Source: Durusdinium trenchii
Taxonomy: Eukaryota > Sar > Dinophyceae > Suessiales > Symbiodiniaceae
DNA: 64,000 nucleotides
NCBI GenBank assembly: GCA_963970005.1
Contig: CAXAMN010021740.1
Location: 383,661-447,660 of the forward strand
Direction of reading: 5' to 3'
Of this stretch, positions 46,983 through 57,076 are shown piece after piece (position 1 is the first letter of the stretch; each line of letters opens with the position of its first letter). The translations under genes were made by a program, and so were the position numbers. Under the pieces are notes generated by a model. The model worked only from the letters and a program-made list of their open reading frames with translations, was not told the origin of the DNA and did not search any database.

Positions 46983-48937
46983 CTACCTCTCGGTTGGATA
47001 GGACAATTGGACGACAGAGCTTGCAACCAAGCTTTTGAAAAAGAGGACTGCCCTCGGAAGAGTGGGTTGCGCAAATAAACCTCTCGCATACGCAGGAAGG
47101 AGTAGTAGGCTACACCCTTGCATGAGGGAGTCCGCAACGTCGCTAGTAAAAGGTAACCATTGCGGAACAGCTAGTTTTTGAGCATACTGAACAAGCTGAC
47201 TATCTTCTAGGAATCGAAAGAACTGCGGCATTCCTAAGACATTCAGCCGTGCCTCTGCATCCTTTCGGAGATCTGCTTGTGTGACTTCTCTTGTAAGGTA
47301 CGCAGGTAGAATGTTGCCAACGGTAGGTTGTGCAACTTTAGGTGCCTCAATGGGTGACATTGCAATTGCTTGGTAATCATGGCGCCGATAAGGTTCAGCA
47401 ACAAGTGCAGATTTGGGAGTATAGTTGTTGCGAGCAAAGGTGATGCTGATTTCTTGTTTGAGGCGCAGGTAATACTTTCGTACCGTAGTTGGATCAGCAA
47501 CCTTGGTGACACTTGGGAGCTTCCCTTGGACCCAAGCTTGCAAGTCTTCAGCTCTGCCTAGTGCAAGACTGACAAGCCGCGGGTGGAAGGAGTTACCAAC
47601 AAAGGAACGCATGGTGTGAGGCGTGAGGAGATGCTTTAGATGCACAATGCTCCCAAAGTTTTGACTCAGCCCTGAGACCTGTAAAACTTCTTGATCTGTC
47701 AAGAGCCGGAAGGGCAGTTGTATGCTCGTGTTAGAACAGCGGTAAGACATCCCGGAGCAGCGTCTTTTTCAGGATTCGGTGCTCCTGTGGCAAAACACTT
47801 GAGTAGGTATCTCCATGCCGTTCGGTAGATCGGTGGAATGATAGAATTCCACTGGAAGTTGGGTATTCCATTGTCCGAGGAGAGATTTGCGACTGTCGCA
47901 AAACAGTCTTAGTGCGCCAATGGGAAATGCGCCATAGCAGCGCTGACGGGTGGTAGCTAGACCAACTATAGCGCAATGCTAGGTCACTAAGAACTGCTAT
48001 TGGTCTCATGAAGGGCTGCAAGGGGACTTCTCGCGGTGTCCCCCGTTCAAAGCGGATAAGGGGGCTCCAATCTTGGGTCCAATTTAAATCCGCAGTCGGG
48101 ATGGCTTGCGTATCAGGACGCTCATGCGAGGTATTGTTTTGGAAGAAGATTCGCAGCCTCTTGGCAGGAGAGATGACAGAGGTACACCAGGTGAGATCTG
48201 CTTTTTGCACATGTCGAAGTCCTAAACACGCACGGATAAAGCAAAAATGCTCATTGCGCATAGAGCCAGCGTTTTCAACAAAGAAACGGATTCGATCTCC
48301 TGGAATGACAGTAGCAATAAGATAGATTGCTAGATGCATGGTGAAGAATAGGACACTGGCTGGCCCGCAGACCCCAAGCTGACCATGGTCCTCTCCTGCA
48401 TATGTGAGGACAGTGCATGGACTGCCGCCGATGATAAAAAAGTGACAGTCGGCCCCTAATGCAACAAATTCCCGAAGGAGCCGAGCATTGTCAACAAAGA
48501 GGTTGTCAACATCTTTGGCATAGTAGAAGGCTCCACCTCCTTTGAGACTGTGTTGCCATCTCTGATCAACTGTGATTCCATGCTTTTCGCCTACTAGATA
48601 TCTCAGTGTTTCATCTTTTTCACACAGAATACAAACTTTTGGCCTGTAGCCGAATTTGGCTTCAATGATGTCAACTGAGGACCCGCATCCATCAAACATA
48701 CTTAGGATGGCGTACGGACTCTTTTGCGTAACTGTAAATGCCGCATTCTTGGGCATGGTTTTGGATTGTTGGTCAACCGCCCCATTATTCTGCAAGTCGG
48801 CAGTATAAGGACCAGGAGGACTGGCATTGGGATTGTGCATTTGAGATGTTCTTACTACCAAAGAGGGACAGTGACTTGGGTCACCGCCCCCATTCGGAGT
48901 AGTGAGGACAGCTTGGGGCGCCTCGCTGAATTGCGAA
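46983..48937 (-). pseudogene. DNMT3-like cytosine-5 DNA methyltransferase domain (3' half of a split host gene)
   Basis: All main C5-methyltransferase motifs are visible and closest to DNMT3: motif I AILSMFDGCGSSVDII; motif IV FFIIGGSPCTVLTYAG with the catalytic Cys; motif VI IRFFVENAGSM; motif VIII CTSVISPAKRLRIFF; motif IX FRLLTDQEVLQVSGL; motif X HTMRSFVGNSFHPRLV. Motifs I-VIII (48690-47760) and IX-X (47710-47560) lie in two frames that overlap at 47731-47750, so there is one frameshift. A C-terminal region of about 170 residues follows, with no known domain. The gene continues upstream beyond the inserted retroelements at 55965. It would methylate cytosine in DNA if expressed intact. Confidence 0.8.
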
Positions 48938-49112
48938 ATATGTACGCAGAAGTCAAAAAGATCCCAAGAGCGCAAAAAGCTGCAGTCATGCTTTTTCCAA
49001 TGCGCTTTGGTTGATGCTGGGGTCCTCCCCAGACCCTGTATCGTTTAGTCCATTTCACACTGCCCTGGACTTCGCCAGGGGCACAAGGGTGTGGCAAACA
49101 TTGGATTCGCCC
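48938..49112. repeat. Direct repeat A, copy 1
   Basis: About 155 bp nearly identical to 53926-54083, with weaker similarity to about 49112. On the minus strand it forms the 3' end of unit Y and ends GTACAT-AT. Confidence 0.9.
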
Positions 49113-49319
49113 GCTGCTGCCACAACACCCGATTGTCCCCTGGCCTCCCAGGGCCAAAAGGCACCTGTCGAGGTGCCAGGGGACAGGGTCGGGAGGACAA
49201 CGCACCGGATCCGGTCACGGGATCTTGGGTGGGCATCTAGGAAAAACCTGTTGAAGACAAAAGTTTCGTGGCGAACGGAAAAATGAAGAGAGTCTCCGGC
49301 GCCGGTAGCCGGCGATCTA

Positions 49320-50804
49320 AGGAGAATCCTTCAAAGTCAGGATGGGTCAATTCATCCGCCCAGGTGTTGTATTCCCTGGAATTGGGAGCAATGCTACAGC
49401 CCTCACAATGAAGGAAGAGACAATTCCATGAGCAGTGCCGCCGAGTATGGTTTCTTGGCCGAGAGGTTGAGCAGGCTGAAGATGTTGCCTGAGTCGTCAC
49501 TGCCCACCGGGAGGCGAACTCTTCCCGGTAGTTGGCCCTGTTGGGCCACCAGGTGCTTGCAAAGAAGCAGTGTGCCCAGGAGTTCCAGGGCAGCAATGCG
49601 TTTCTGAGGGTTGCCATCCTTGAACGCCCAAGGATGGGCATCTGCTGTAATGGCATAGTGGAACCAAAGGACCTGGTCCTTGGTGGGGTTTGGGAGGTCG
49701 AGCACCAGCCCCCAACATAGGCTTCGCCTGCCTTCGAGGCACTAGCATCACTGCATCCCCACCAAGGCGACTTTGGCAGAAAAGGTGAGTATTGTTCAAA
49801 CGGGTGCGTGAAGAGCTCCTTCAGGAGAGCAGCCAACATGCGGACCACCTTGGGTGGATGGCCCATGGTTTTGACCGCCATCTTCCAAGCCCAGAGCGGT
49901 TGCAGACAGCACGCCGTGGCCCACTGGATCCGGCCCATGGCCTTCTCAATGGCCTTGGCTGACATGGGGGAGCCATTGGCGAGTTCCTCCAGGAGTTCCA
50001 TGACCTTGATGCGTTTGGGCGCCGCCATCTGGACTCGAGGGATGGCCGGGTGGATCACGAACCCGAGCCAAGTGTTGATCTCTGCCAGGTGGGTCTTCTT
50101 CCAGCTAAGGGGCGTGCCCAAAGCCACGAGTGTGCCCAAGAGAGCCGCAGTGTATTGCGGTCCGGTGGGCAAGCGAAGAAGCCAGCAGAAATCGTCAACG
50201 AAGACAAAGCCCCAGTCGATCTGAGGAAAGAGGTAGTAGAGGATCCGTAGGAGCAAGGCCGCCATTCTGCCCCAGTAGAGCTGCGCACTTGCCACGCCGT
50301 AGGTGCCCACTTTGTTGACCCACCATTCGTCGTCTAACTGCGCCACTCGGAAGCGCCAGTCTTGGGGCAGGACTTTAATGCGTCGGTGGGCCTTGGTTAC
50401 ATCGGCTTTCAGTAGGATCCATTGGCTGTCCTTGGTAGGCCATTCCCAGGTTGGGATTGGGTCGTCCAGGCCCCCTGCCCGCTCAGGGCCAGAGGCTCCT
50501 GGGCTAAGCCCCTTGCGTGTGCAAGCCTCAGTCTGTCTGGCGGCGTGGAGCCAGTGAATGGCATGGACACAGTCTAAGACTGTGGGCGCCGTGGTCCGTT
50601 CCTTAGTGTTTTGTTGGATCTTGGCATTTGCGCCTCCAACCGATCCATCATAGATGGTGCGGACCTTATCCCCTTCGTCAATTCCTGCCAAGGGACCTGG
50701 GCAGAGTCACAGCCACAGAGATCCGCCGCCTGTTGTTTGGATAGCGGGCCGACTGTCATGCCCGTTGGGACTTCCTCTGCGAAAGTGGCCCGAATTTCTC
50801 TCAA
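49320..50804 (-). pseudogene. Reverse transcriptase - RNase H of unit Y (frameshifted)
   Basis: RT begins in one frame near 50804 and continues in the frame open from 50691: VRTIYDGSVGGANAKI, then WILLKADVTKAHRRIKVLP (first Asp), VGTYGVASAQLYWGRM, the active site FVFVDDFCWLL (about 50195) and LSWKKTHLAEINTWLGF. RNase H starts WWGCSDASASKAGEAYVGGW, shifts frame near 49700 to give ALELLGTLLLC and GSDDSGNIFSLLNL, and returns to the first frame for NTWADELTHPDF. Two compensating frameshifts therefore break RNase H, while all four catalytic acidic positions survive in sequence. Confidence 0.8.
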
Positions 50805-51700
50805 AAGTCAGCTGCCGATGGGTAATTGTGGTGTCCCTTGAGGTCATCTAATGGAGCCTCGACTGGGTCTTCCCCTGCGAGCTCACTCTTGAGAGGCCAC
50901 ACTCCCGGTGAGGGGAGGGTGGATTCCGAGACTTTAGAGGAACTCCTGTGGTAAGAGTCTGAGGGTACTGCCAGTCTGGGTCCCCGGCGGTGTTGGCTAG
51001 TTGCGAGATCAGTTCCAAGTAGAAGGGTTGCCCATCTGGTGTGGTATGCTCGTGGCCGGGGTGGAGGATCTGCCTGATGTCCTCCAGCATTGGGTCCGGA
51101 TAGGGGTGCTGTTTTGATCCACACGTGATCGCCGGTCGAGCCCACAGAGCCATCCGGCCCCAAGAGGGTTTGCCTCCCCCGTCCCGCAGTGGCCTGGTCT
51201 ACCTGAGGCGCATCAGAGGATCGCTGAGTGAGAGATCCTCCAAGATTGGATCGTATTTGGGGCAGTCGGACCAAGTTGTACTCGTGTGCCAGGTGTCCCC
51301 CGCCGTTGAATGGGGGGGGGGCTGCATTGGCAGCAGTGCTGCCATGCGTAAGGCCTGCGATGGCCCTGGCTGCTTTGCTGGCCCTGGACGGATTGGCACC
51401 CCTCGCGCCCTCCTCCCTGGACCTCTTGGGAGGAGGAAGGTGGCCCGGGGCCCCGGAATGTTGGGTGGTGGGCTTGGGTGGGACCTGGACGACCTTGGCG
51501 ATAAGCCGAGCGTCATCTGGTCTGGATAGCGGCTGAGGTCGCTGGATTGGAGGTCCCCCAGGGGTTGGTGCCCAAAGTGGTTGCAACGGAGATCCTGCCA
51601 GTGGTGCAGTGGGAGGTCAGTCGACAGGGTGGTGGCCTTGACCACCATCTGGCCAAGTCTACACTGGTCAAACTTAATGCGGTGGTGGTGCAACTGGTTT
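50801..51700 (-). CDS. Proline-rich linker between methyltransferase-like domain and RT
   Basis: Two overlapping minus-strand frames are open here. Neither has a recognisable domain; both are rich in Pro, Gly, Arg and Ser. It is probably a disordered linker of the polyprotein; the frame actually used is unclear. Confidence 0.4.
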
Positions 51701-52330
51701 GCCCACTTGATGTAAGCTCGGGTCACCCACAGGGATGAGCACTTGTGTGCCTGGGGGCTGGCGCTGACCTCCATGGGGTCCCTGGGGTGCTCCAGAAAGG
51801 AGTATCCCACCCGCGGCGGGTGGCACTGGGCCAAGCCTTGGTATGCCAGTGAGGTTAGGTACATCTGGCGGAGCACCAGCATGCTGTCATCGTCCGTCTC
51901 ACTGCGCCCCCTCACCGGCCTCGGGGCGTTGGGCTTGGGGAACCAGCGGAGGATGCTCCAGGTGCGGCAGTTGGGGCCGCCCCCCACGAATAAGAGTAGT
52001 CCCGCGGCGGCCAAGGAGCACAGGGGCCTGGAGCATGTCCTGACCAAGGGACCCCTTGTCGCGTCGAATGTCGATCGCCCATACCAGGGACGAGAGGTCA
52101 GGGCATGTGGCATGGAGGTAGGAGTCCAAAGAGCCCGCATCATCCTTTCCGGCATAGAGTAGAAGAATGGTTGGTTTGGCCTCTGGTGGAAGTGGGACCC
52201 GCTCGCCAGTGGGCATAGAGGTGGCCTCAGTGGGCCGGTGGCCCTGGAAGATACCTTGGTGGGGGCACCTTCGTCTGGTGGTCTCGCTGTGGTCGGCTCG
52301 GACCCCCAGCGGCGGGTCGAGGCTTTGGTT
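51700..52330 (-). pseudogene. Methyltransferase-like domain of unit Y (frameshifted)
   Basis: One frame gives TILLLYAGKDDAGSLDSYLH and VWAIDIRRDKGSLGQDML (a SAM-binding-like loop and acidic strand end). Near 52030 it passes to a second frame with LFVGGGPNCRTWSILRWF and later YSFLEHPRDP. The order matches the methyltransferase-like domain of the element at 29.7-30.6 kb (Pro/Cys motif, then E-x-P). Catalysis is unproven: the Pro-Cys is replaced by Pro-Asn-Cys. Confidence 0.5.
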
Positions 52331-52446
52331 CACTGGGAGGTGGTGTAGGGGGTACAGGGCCCAAGGCACCTGGACCATTCCTCGCCTCCGAGTGGGGGTC
52401 CACTTGCGGTACCTCAGAGGACGCAGGTGGAGCAGGGCCACGGGCA

Positions 52447-53809
52447 CCTGGACCGACCTGGCGTCACTTGCTGGCATGGGGGCATTCATCCGGGGTGTGC
52501 TTGTCCGATGACGCGTTGCACACCCAACCCCCTTGACGGACTGGGCAATTGTGGGATCGGCCGCAGCTGCCCGGGCAGGTGCCTGTCAAGTGGTAGTCTC
52601 TGCAGAAGGCTTTCCCTTTGGGATCTTTGAACGCCCTTCTGGGTTTTGCCTTTTCCCCCCTTCAGGGCTGGTCTTGCGGCCTCGGTCTTTGCCGCCCTTC
52701 GCTGGCTTGTCCCATTGGGTCTGCCAGACCTGGGTCCAGGGCTTTCCTCTGGTCTTGCCCAGCCCCTTTGCAGCGGTTCGTGGGGTTCATATACCTCCCT
52801 CTGCCAAAAGAGGTGGTCATGACGGAGCTTGGAAAGGGCCTCAGTGAGTGGTGTACCTGAGTGGACCAGGTCATGAATCTTGCGCCATGCGTTGCGCTCA
52901 GCGAACTGGAGCACCCGCTCTGAAGGGGGAGGTCGGCGACCCGCGATGTCCTCCCCATAGAACCACTCATACCATTCATCCGGGGTCTCCTTGGAAAGTC
53001 GCAGGTGGGCGAACTGTGGCTGGCCTGCGATGCACATCAACAAAGTGGTCCGGAACACCGTGTGCGTTCGTTCCAACTGTCTTCGGTTCCGAGGGTCCGG
53101 TCGGGTCTCTTCCTCGTCTGCCCGGTCCCAGCCATCCACCGACACCTTTCGTGTGGTCTTGACGGGGCGTTCCCCGTCCTCCGGAAGGGCCCCGACAATG
53201 TGCTTGGCCTGGATGTAGCCAAGCTCCCCGGCCGCAATGCGCTTGAACTGCCGTTTCAGGTATGCATCACTACCCTGGGACTCCAGGCGGGGTTTCAGGC
53301 AGCTGTAGGCCTCAGCATAGGCGGTCTCCAAGACCCGCCGGTCGCAGAGACTGTCCAGGGGGCCCTTGGCCGTGCCCGGGGGTTCCGTGGCCGTGGTGCG
53401 GCCGACATGAAGCTGTGTCTGGGCCAGTGACTTGGCCGCTCTAACCGCCTGTAGCAGGCGCATGGCAGTAAACCTGGAGGAGGCTTCATCGAAGTGGATT
53501 CCGGAACTCCAAATCGCGGGGTCCTTGGGCCCGTGCGTCCTCCGGGGTGTTCCACCGGTCCCCTAGGTCCTCCACCGTCACGTAGCCCTCCTGGGCCAAT
53601 TTTGCCTGAACCACCCAGGGGATCTGTTTGGCGACCAAGATAAGAGCAAGCGGTTTCGTCAAGAAATCCAGATGTGGTTGGAGAGCCTCCGGTGCCTCCG
53701 TGGAAGGTTTAGCTGGTTCTGCTGGGGGGGCGCCCCCTGCCCCCCTCCACCACCTGCACCGCCCGGAGGTGCAGCCATCAAGGGCGGGTTGGGTGGGTTT
53801 TCTTCCCAA
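52447..53809 (-). pseudogene. Gag-like protein of unit Y (frameshifted)
   Basis: Starting inside repeat B1 with MGRKPTQPALDG, the first frame runs to about 53490, the second continues from RLLQAVRAAKSLAQTQLHVG to about 52660, and the third carries the zinc-binding end KAFCRDYHLTGTCPGSCGRS followed by HNCP and a further Cys/His set. The finger is C-x8-C-x3-C-x3-H, a CCCH-like variant. The second shift lies at a run of C, a typical indel site. It corresponds to Gag of the 25-32 kb element by position. Confidence 0.65.
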
Positions 53810-53927
53810 ACTTCAGGCGCAATCCTGCGTGATTGCCACCAACTTGAGCCAAAATGTCCCGGTGGGACATTTTGTGAACTTCAGTGAACATAAAACTTGC
53901 ATCCGCAAGCTCCCTGCAAGTGTGAAT
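53797..53927. repeat. Direct repeat B, copy 1, with spliced-leader relic
   Basis: 131 bp, essentially identical to 55834-55964. On the minus strand it is the 5' end of unit Y and contains CATTTTGGCTCAAG (53843-53856), the last 14 bases of the dinoflagellate spliced leader. An open frame crosses it (FGKK at its end). Confidence 0.9.
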
Positions 53928-54102
53928 ATGTACCCAGAAGTCAAAAAGATCCCAAGAGCGCAAAAAGCTGCAGTCATGCTTTTTCCAATGCGCTTTGGTT
54001 GATGCTGGGGTCCTCCCCCAGACCCTGTATCGTTTAGTCCATTTCAAACTGCCCTGGACTTCGCCAGGGGGACAAGGGTGTGTCAGGCAGTAGGATTCGC
54101 CC
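53926..54102. repeat. Direct repeat A, copy 2
   Basis: The 3' end of unit X on the minus strand, directly abutting repeat B1 and overlapping it by the shared AT. It differs from copy 1 by a few substitutions and one extra C. Confidence 0.9.
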
Positions 54103-54234
54103 AGTCGGGAGGTCTGCCTGGCACACCCGCCATTTCCGTACAACGCAGGCAGGCCGAGGTGTGTGACACCATTCCAGGGCCAAGGGGCGCCTGGCCGTGG
54201 CTCAAGGCTGAGGGGTGGTCGAAAGCCGAGCGCC

Positions 54235-55846
54235 TCAGATTGATTCCACTGGGAGCACCGACTGGGTGTCCACGGAGTCATCCGTCTCGGAGCCCGACGT
54301 GGCCGAGCTTTCCGTGTCAACCTCAAGATCAGGGATGTCCTTCCCCTCCACTGTGCCAAGACGGCTCACAAACCATGATTTGGGGAGGTCACCTTTGGCA
54401 AAACACCGTGCGCACTTGCCGTAGCCCGTCGGGTTGGCCCAGTACTCCCCGGGTGTCAGCACTGTCATCTGTGTGCTCCTGGAGCGCCAACCGCAGCCCA
54501 AGCAAAATCCCTCCACAGTGAGGAGATGGACACGAAACTGCTTCTCCGGGCCCCGTACACTGTTCGAACTGATCACCTGGTAGGAGTCGTCCTGGTCCGC
54601 TGAGTCCCCCTCTGGGGGCGGATCGTTGGCATGAGCAAGGTAGTGGCCTAGGCTTGTCTTCTCCCTCCACAATATCCCGCGACCCACGGTCTCCGCCGCG
54701 TCGTCCTCGTGGTCTGCCGACAAAATCTCCTGCCGGATGTGGACCCGGCAGACTGATGGGACCTCATCCGCAAAGGTCCGCTCCTCCTCAGTGGATGTGG
54801 CCGCCGGGGCCTGGGCGAACTGGCTCCCATCGATGGAGTGTGACAGCTTGAAGCGCCTCTCCGCTTCCGGGTCCCGTCCAGTCGCCTCAGGGCCAGGGGC
54901 ACCTGGGGTAGACTGGACCGGAGCAGATCGTCGCAGGGTCCACGTCTCCTTCCCCACCTCCATGATGGATGTAGGCCTCTGGTACTCGACGGCTTGGTCA
55001 TGCTTGCATGTCCAGCAGCGGGTGGCATTGTCAGGCCAAGGCGTCATGCATTTGCCGCACATGGAGTGGAAGGGCATGTCGCCCGCTGGCAAATGGAGGC
55101 CCTTCTGGTCGGTAAGGCCGGATTTGTCGGTGGCCTTCTGGTACCGCTGGGTCCAGATCTTTTCCTGCGTTGCCAACGCCCGCAGGGGGATGTATTGCTC
55201 GATGATGCGGGTGACCACCGGTGTGGAAAGAGGGTAGCCGGTGAACTGGTCAAAGAGCTGGACCATCTCCTTCTGAGCAAGAGGTGAGTAGCCCCGCCAG
55301 GTGGCCCGGAATGGCCGGAAAGGAATCCGGGAACATTGCGAACCGGGCATGGTTCTCTGGTTCCTTCACAGGGATGAACCTGATGGGCATAGGAACTGCG
55401 CCCAATGTAGCTGCCGAAGCCCTTGTGAAGGTGGGCAGGGTAGGTGTCTTGGATGTGGGCTCCTCCATCGGTTGTGGAGCCGGTCTCTTGGTCGGTCTAG
55501 GAGGCCCCGGTGCCTGTGCCTTTGCCGGGGGCGTCAGAGGCAAAGAATCCGCCGCCATGGCATCTACCGGGTCGCTAGAATACCCTGCAGGTGCAGGGGG
55601 CGTGAAACCTAAGCCCGCTCGCTCAGCGGTGTCCTCCTCCATCTGGTCAACAGGTGCCGCAGGGCGGGGCTCGGCCGCAACAGGCCGCCGCAGCAGGAGC
55701 CACCCCCTCCGCCGCTGGGCCAGAGGCACCAGGAGCCGGCTGGGCATCTCGCACGGACTCAATGTCATGACATACTCCGGTTCCATTGGGTGCGCCATTG
55801 CGTCGTCGTCAGAAATCACCAATGTACTACGAAGTTTTCTTCCCAA
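54235..55846 (-). pseudogene. Cys-rich protein of unit X (one frameshift)
   Basis: The first 198 codons start just inside repeat B2 (MGRKLRSTLVISDDD) and are Pro-rich; near 55290 the frame shifts and continues for about 350 codons (KEMVQLFDQFTGYPLSTPVV). Two probable zinc ribbons are visible: CGKCMTPWPDNATRCWTC and CLGCGW with CARCF. The second recalls the Cys pairs at the end of the recombinase at 25.1 kb. An acidic Ser-rich tail ends the protein. Function unknown. Confidence 0.55.
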
Positions 55847-55964
55847 ACTTCAGGCGCAATCCTGCGTGATTGCCACCAACTTGAGCCAAAATGTCCCGGT
55901 GGGACATTTTGTGAACTTCAGTGAACATAAAACTTGCATCCGCAAGCTCCCTGCAAGTGTGAAT
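55834..55964. repeat. Direct repeat B, copy 2, with spliced-leader relic
   Basis: 131-bp twin of 53797-53927, forming the 5' end of unit X and the boundary with the host gene. The spliced-leader relic is at 55880-55893 on the minus strand. Confidence 0.9.
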
Positions 55965-56209
55965 TTCATCTTCAATGATCTGAATCATTTCAGCAGGGAC
56001 TGTGGTGGCATCGTCAGGAGGGGGCCCGTACGTCTCAAGTACCGTAATATCCTGCGCTGCCTTGATGACAGGTGCTTGAGTCGGCTGCGGAGAGTCTTGT
56101 TTCTTGGAAGTACCTTTTCTTCTAGAGCACAAGAGGTTTTTCACTGTGCCACTGTTCTTGTACCTTTTGCTTTGACCTGGTTTACGGGCGGGGAGATGTC
56201 TGGTTTTCT
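55965..56209 (-). pseudogene. Basic linker of the split host gene, up to the insertion point
   Basis: The frame reads a Lys/Arg-rich stretch (KKTRHLPARKPGQSKRYKN) then AEMIQIIEDE, where the retroelement begins at AT (55964-55963). Skipping 55962 down to 48940 rejoins GAT GAA AT to the codon ending TT... as EDE-ISQFSEAPQ in the methyltransferase frame. It is one frame off from the upstream protease-like domain. Confidence 0.7.
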
Positions 56210-57060
56210 TTACTGCATGGGTACATTGTCCGGACCATTTGGTTGTGATGTCGGAAGTGCGGAAGAAAAAGCCGCAAATACGGTCTCCATCTTTGTTTTG
56301 GCATCATCAATGTAGTGTAGCCCTACAGCATTATTGTAGCAAAGAAATTTGCATTTCGGCCCTTCGTTTTCTAAAATGTAAAAGTGTTCGGAAGGCTGCT
56401 GTTCACCATACAAGGGATCATGACCTTGATGTATGACAAGCGCAACGCATTGCCAAGAACACCCACCCGAAAACAGGGGATCCTTGCCCAGGAAGCTCAA
56501 ATAACTATTCGCTTGTGGATGGGATGCCCTTGGATACTGCAGCCACACCAAACGGCTAGTAGCATTGGTATTAACCGTAGAGTCACTGGAAGAAGCACAC
56601 TCATTACAGTGCTGCTGCGTTCCTTCTGCGTGACTTGGTAGTGGTTTGTCTGTCCAAGGTACTGCAGCATTGAAGTAATCGTGCCCAAGCGCATCAATTG
56701 GCAGTGGTTGCAGAACAAGAAAGGTTGACACAAAGTGGGGTGAGCTTACTCCACAAACTCGACAGGCAAAGGTGACCGATGAGCAGAGTTTCTGCAGGAA
56801 TGGCGCAGGAAGGTTAATGGCCATGGAGTCAAAGGTGCGCTGCACTTCCCCATGGACTTGTTCAGGAAGAGTGCACATAGCAAGTGCCAAATGAAAAGGC
56901 CCAAAGTCACAATTGCGTAGATTGATAGCAGTTGTCCATCCATAGGCAACAGCTTTCATGGCTTGGTGGACTATATGGTCTTCGAATTCAACTTGCGTAT
57001 TCCAATCTGACTTGGAAAGTAACCTCAAAGCTGTTGCGTATTCCAATCTGACTTGGAAAG
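56210..57060 (-). pseudogene. Ubiquitin-specific-protease-like domain
   Basis: The frame shows features of the second half of a USP catalytic domain: a Cys pair (FACRVC), STFLVLQPLPI, a Trp-rich middle, WQCVALVIHQG, then EHFYIL in the place of the catalytic-His box and CYNNAVGLHYI like the W/F-NDs-V strand. No clear N-x-G-N-T-C Cys box was found, so it may be an inactive or divergent member. This call is a family guess from pattern order. Confidence 0.4.
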
Positions 57061-57076
57061 TAACCTCAAAGCTGTT
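56995..57076. repeat. 41-bp perfect tandem duplication that breaks the host frame
   Basis: The unit starting GCGTATTCCAATCTGACTTG occurs twice in direct succession (56995 and 57036). Because 41 is not a multiple of three, it shifts the frame. On the minus strand both copies encode ALRLLSKSDWNTQ; with one copy removed, the frames on either side join. Confidence 0.95.

Larger units (their letters stand above)
48938..53927 (-). mobile_element. Retroelement unit Y (Gag - methyltransferase-like - RT - RNase H)
   Basis: On the minus strand the unit runs from AT at 53927 (repeat B1) to ACAT at 48940 (repeat A1), 4988 bp. It codes in order for Gag, a methyltransferase-like domain, a proline-rich linker, RT and RNase H. 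No integrase or recombinase was found. It sits head-to-tail after unit X, and the pair interrupts the host gene. Split direct repeats and AT at each junction fit integration of circular DNA by a tyrosine recombinase (as in PAT and Ngaro elements), supplied in trans. Confidence 0.7.
53928..55964 (-). mobile_element. Retroelement unit X (short, no RT)
   Basis: The 2037-bp unit begins with repeat B2 (including a spliced-leader relic) and ends with repeat A2, which directly abuts B1 of unit Y. It carries one frameshifted gene for a Cys-rich protein and no polymerase, so it is non-autonomous or the missing second gene of a single two-part element. Confidence 0.65.

Noticed and set aside
47040..47720. 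The region after the methyltransferase as a tyrosine recombinase
   Set aside because: The Arg/His residues lack recombinase spacing; the GNSF and TDQE motifs fit methyltransferase motifs IX and X.
49237..53809. A recombinase or DDE integrase in unit Y
   Set aside because: I looked for H-x2-R...Y and for DDE spacing in all minus frames and found neither, so integration is inferred to be in trans.
53928..55964. Units X and Y as an LTR retrotransposon
   Set aside because: There is no repeat present at both outer ends of either unit; A and B each occur once per unit, at opposite ends.
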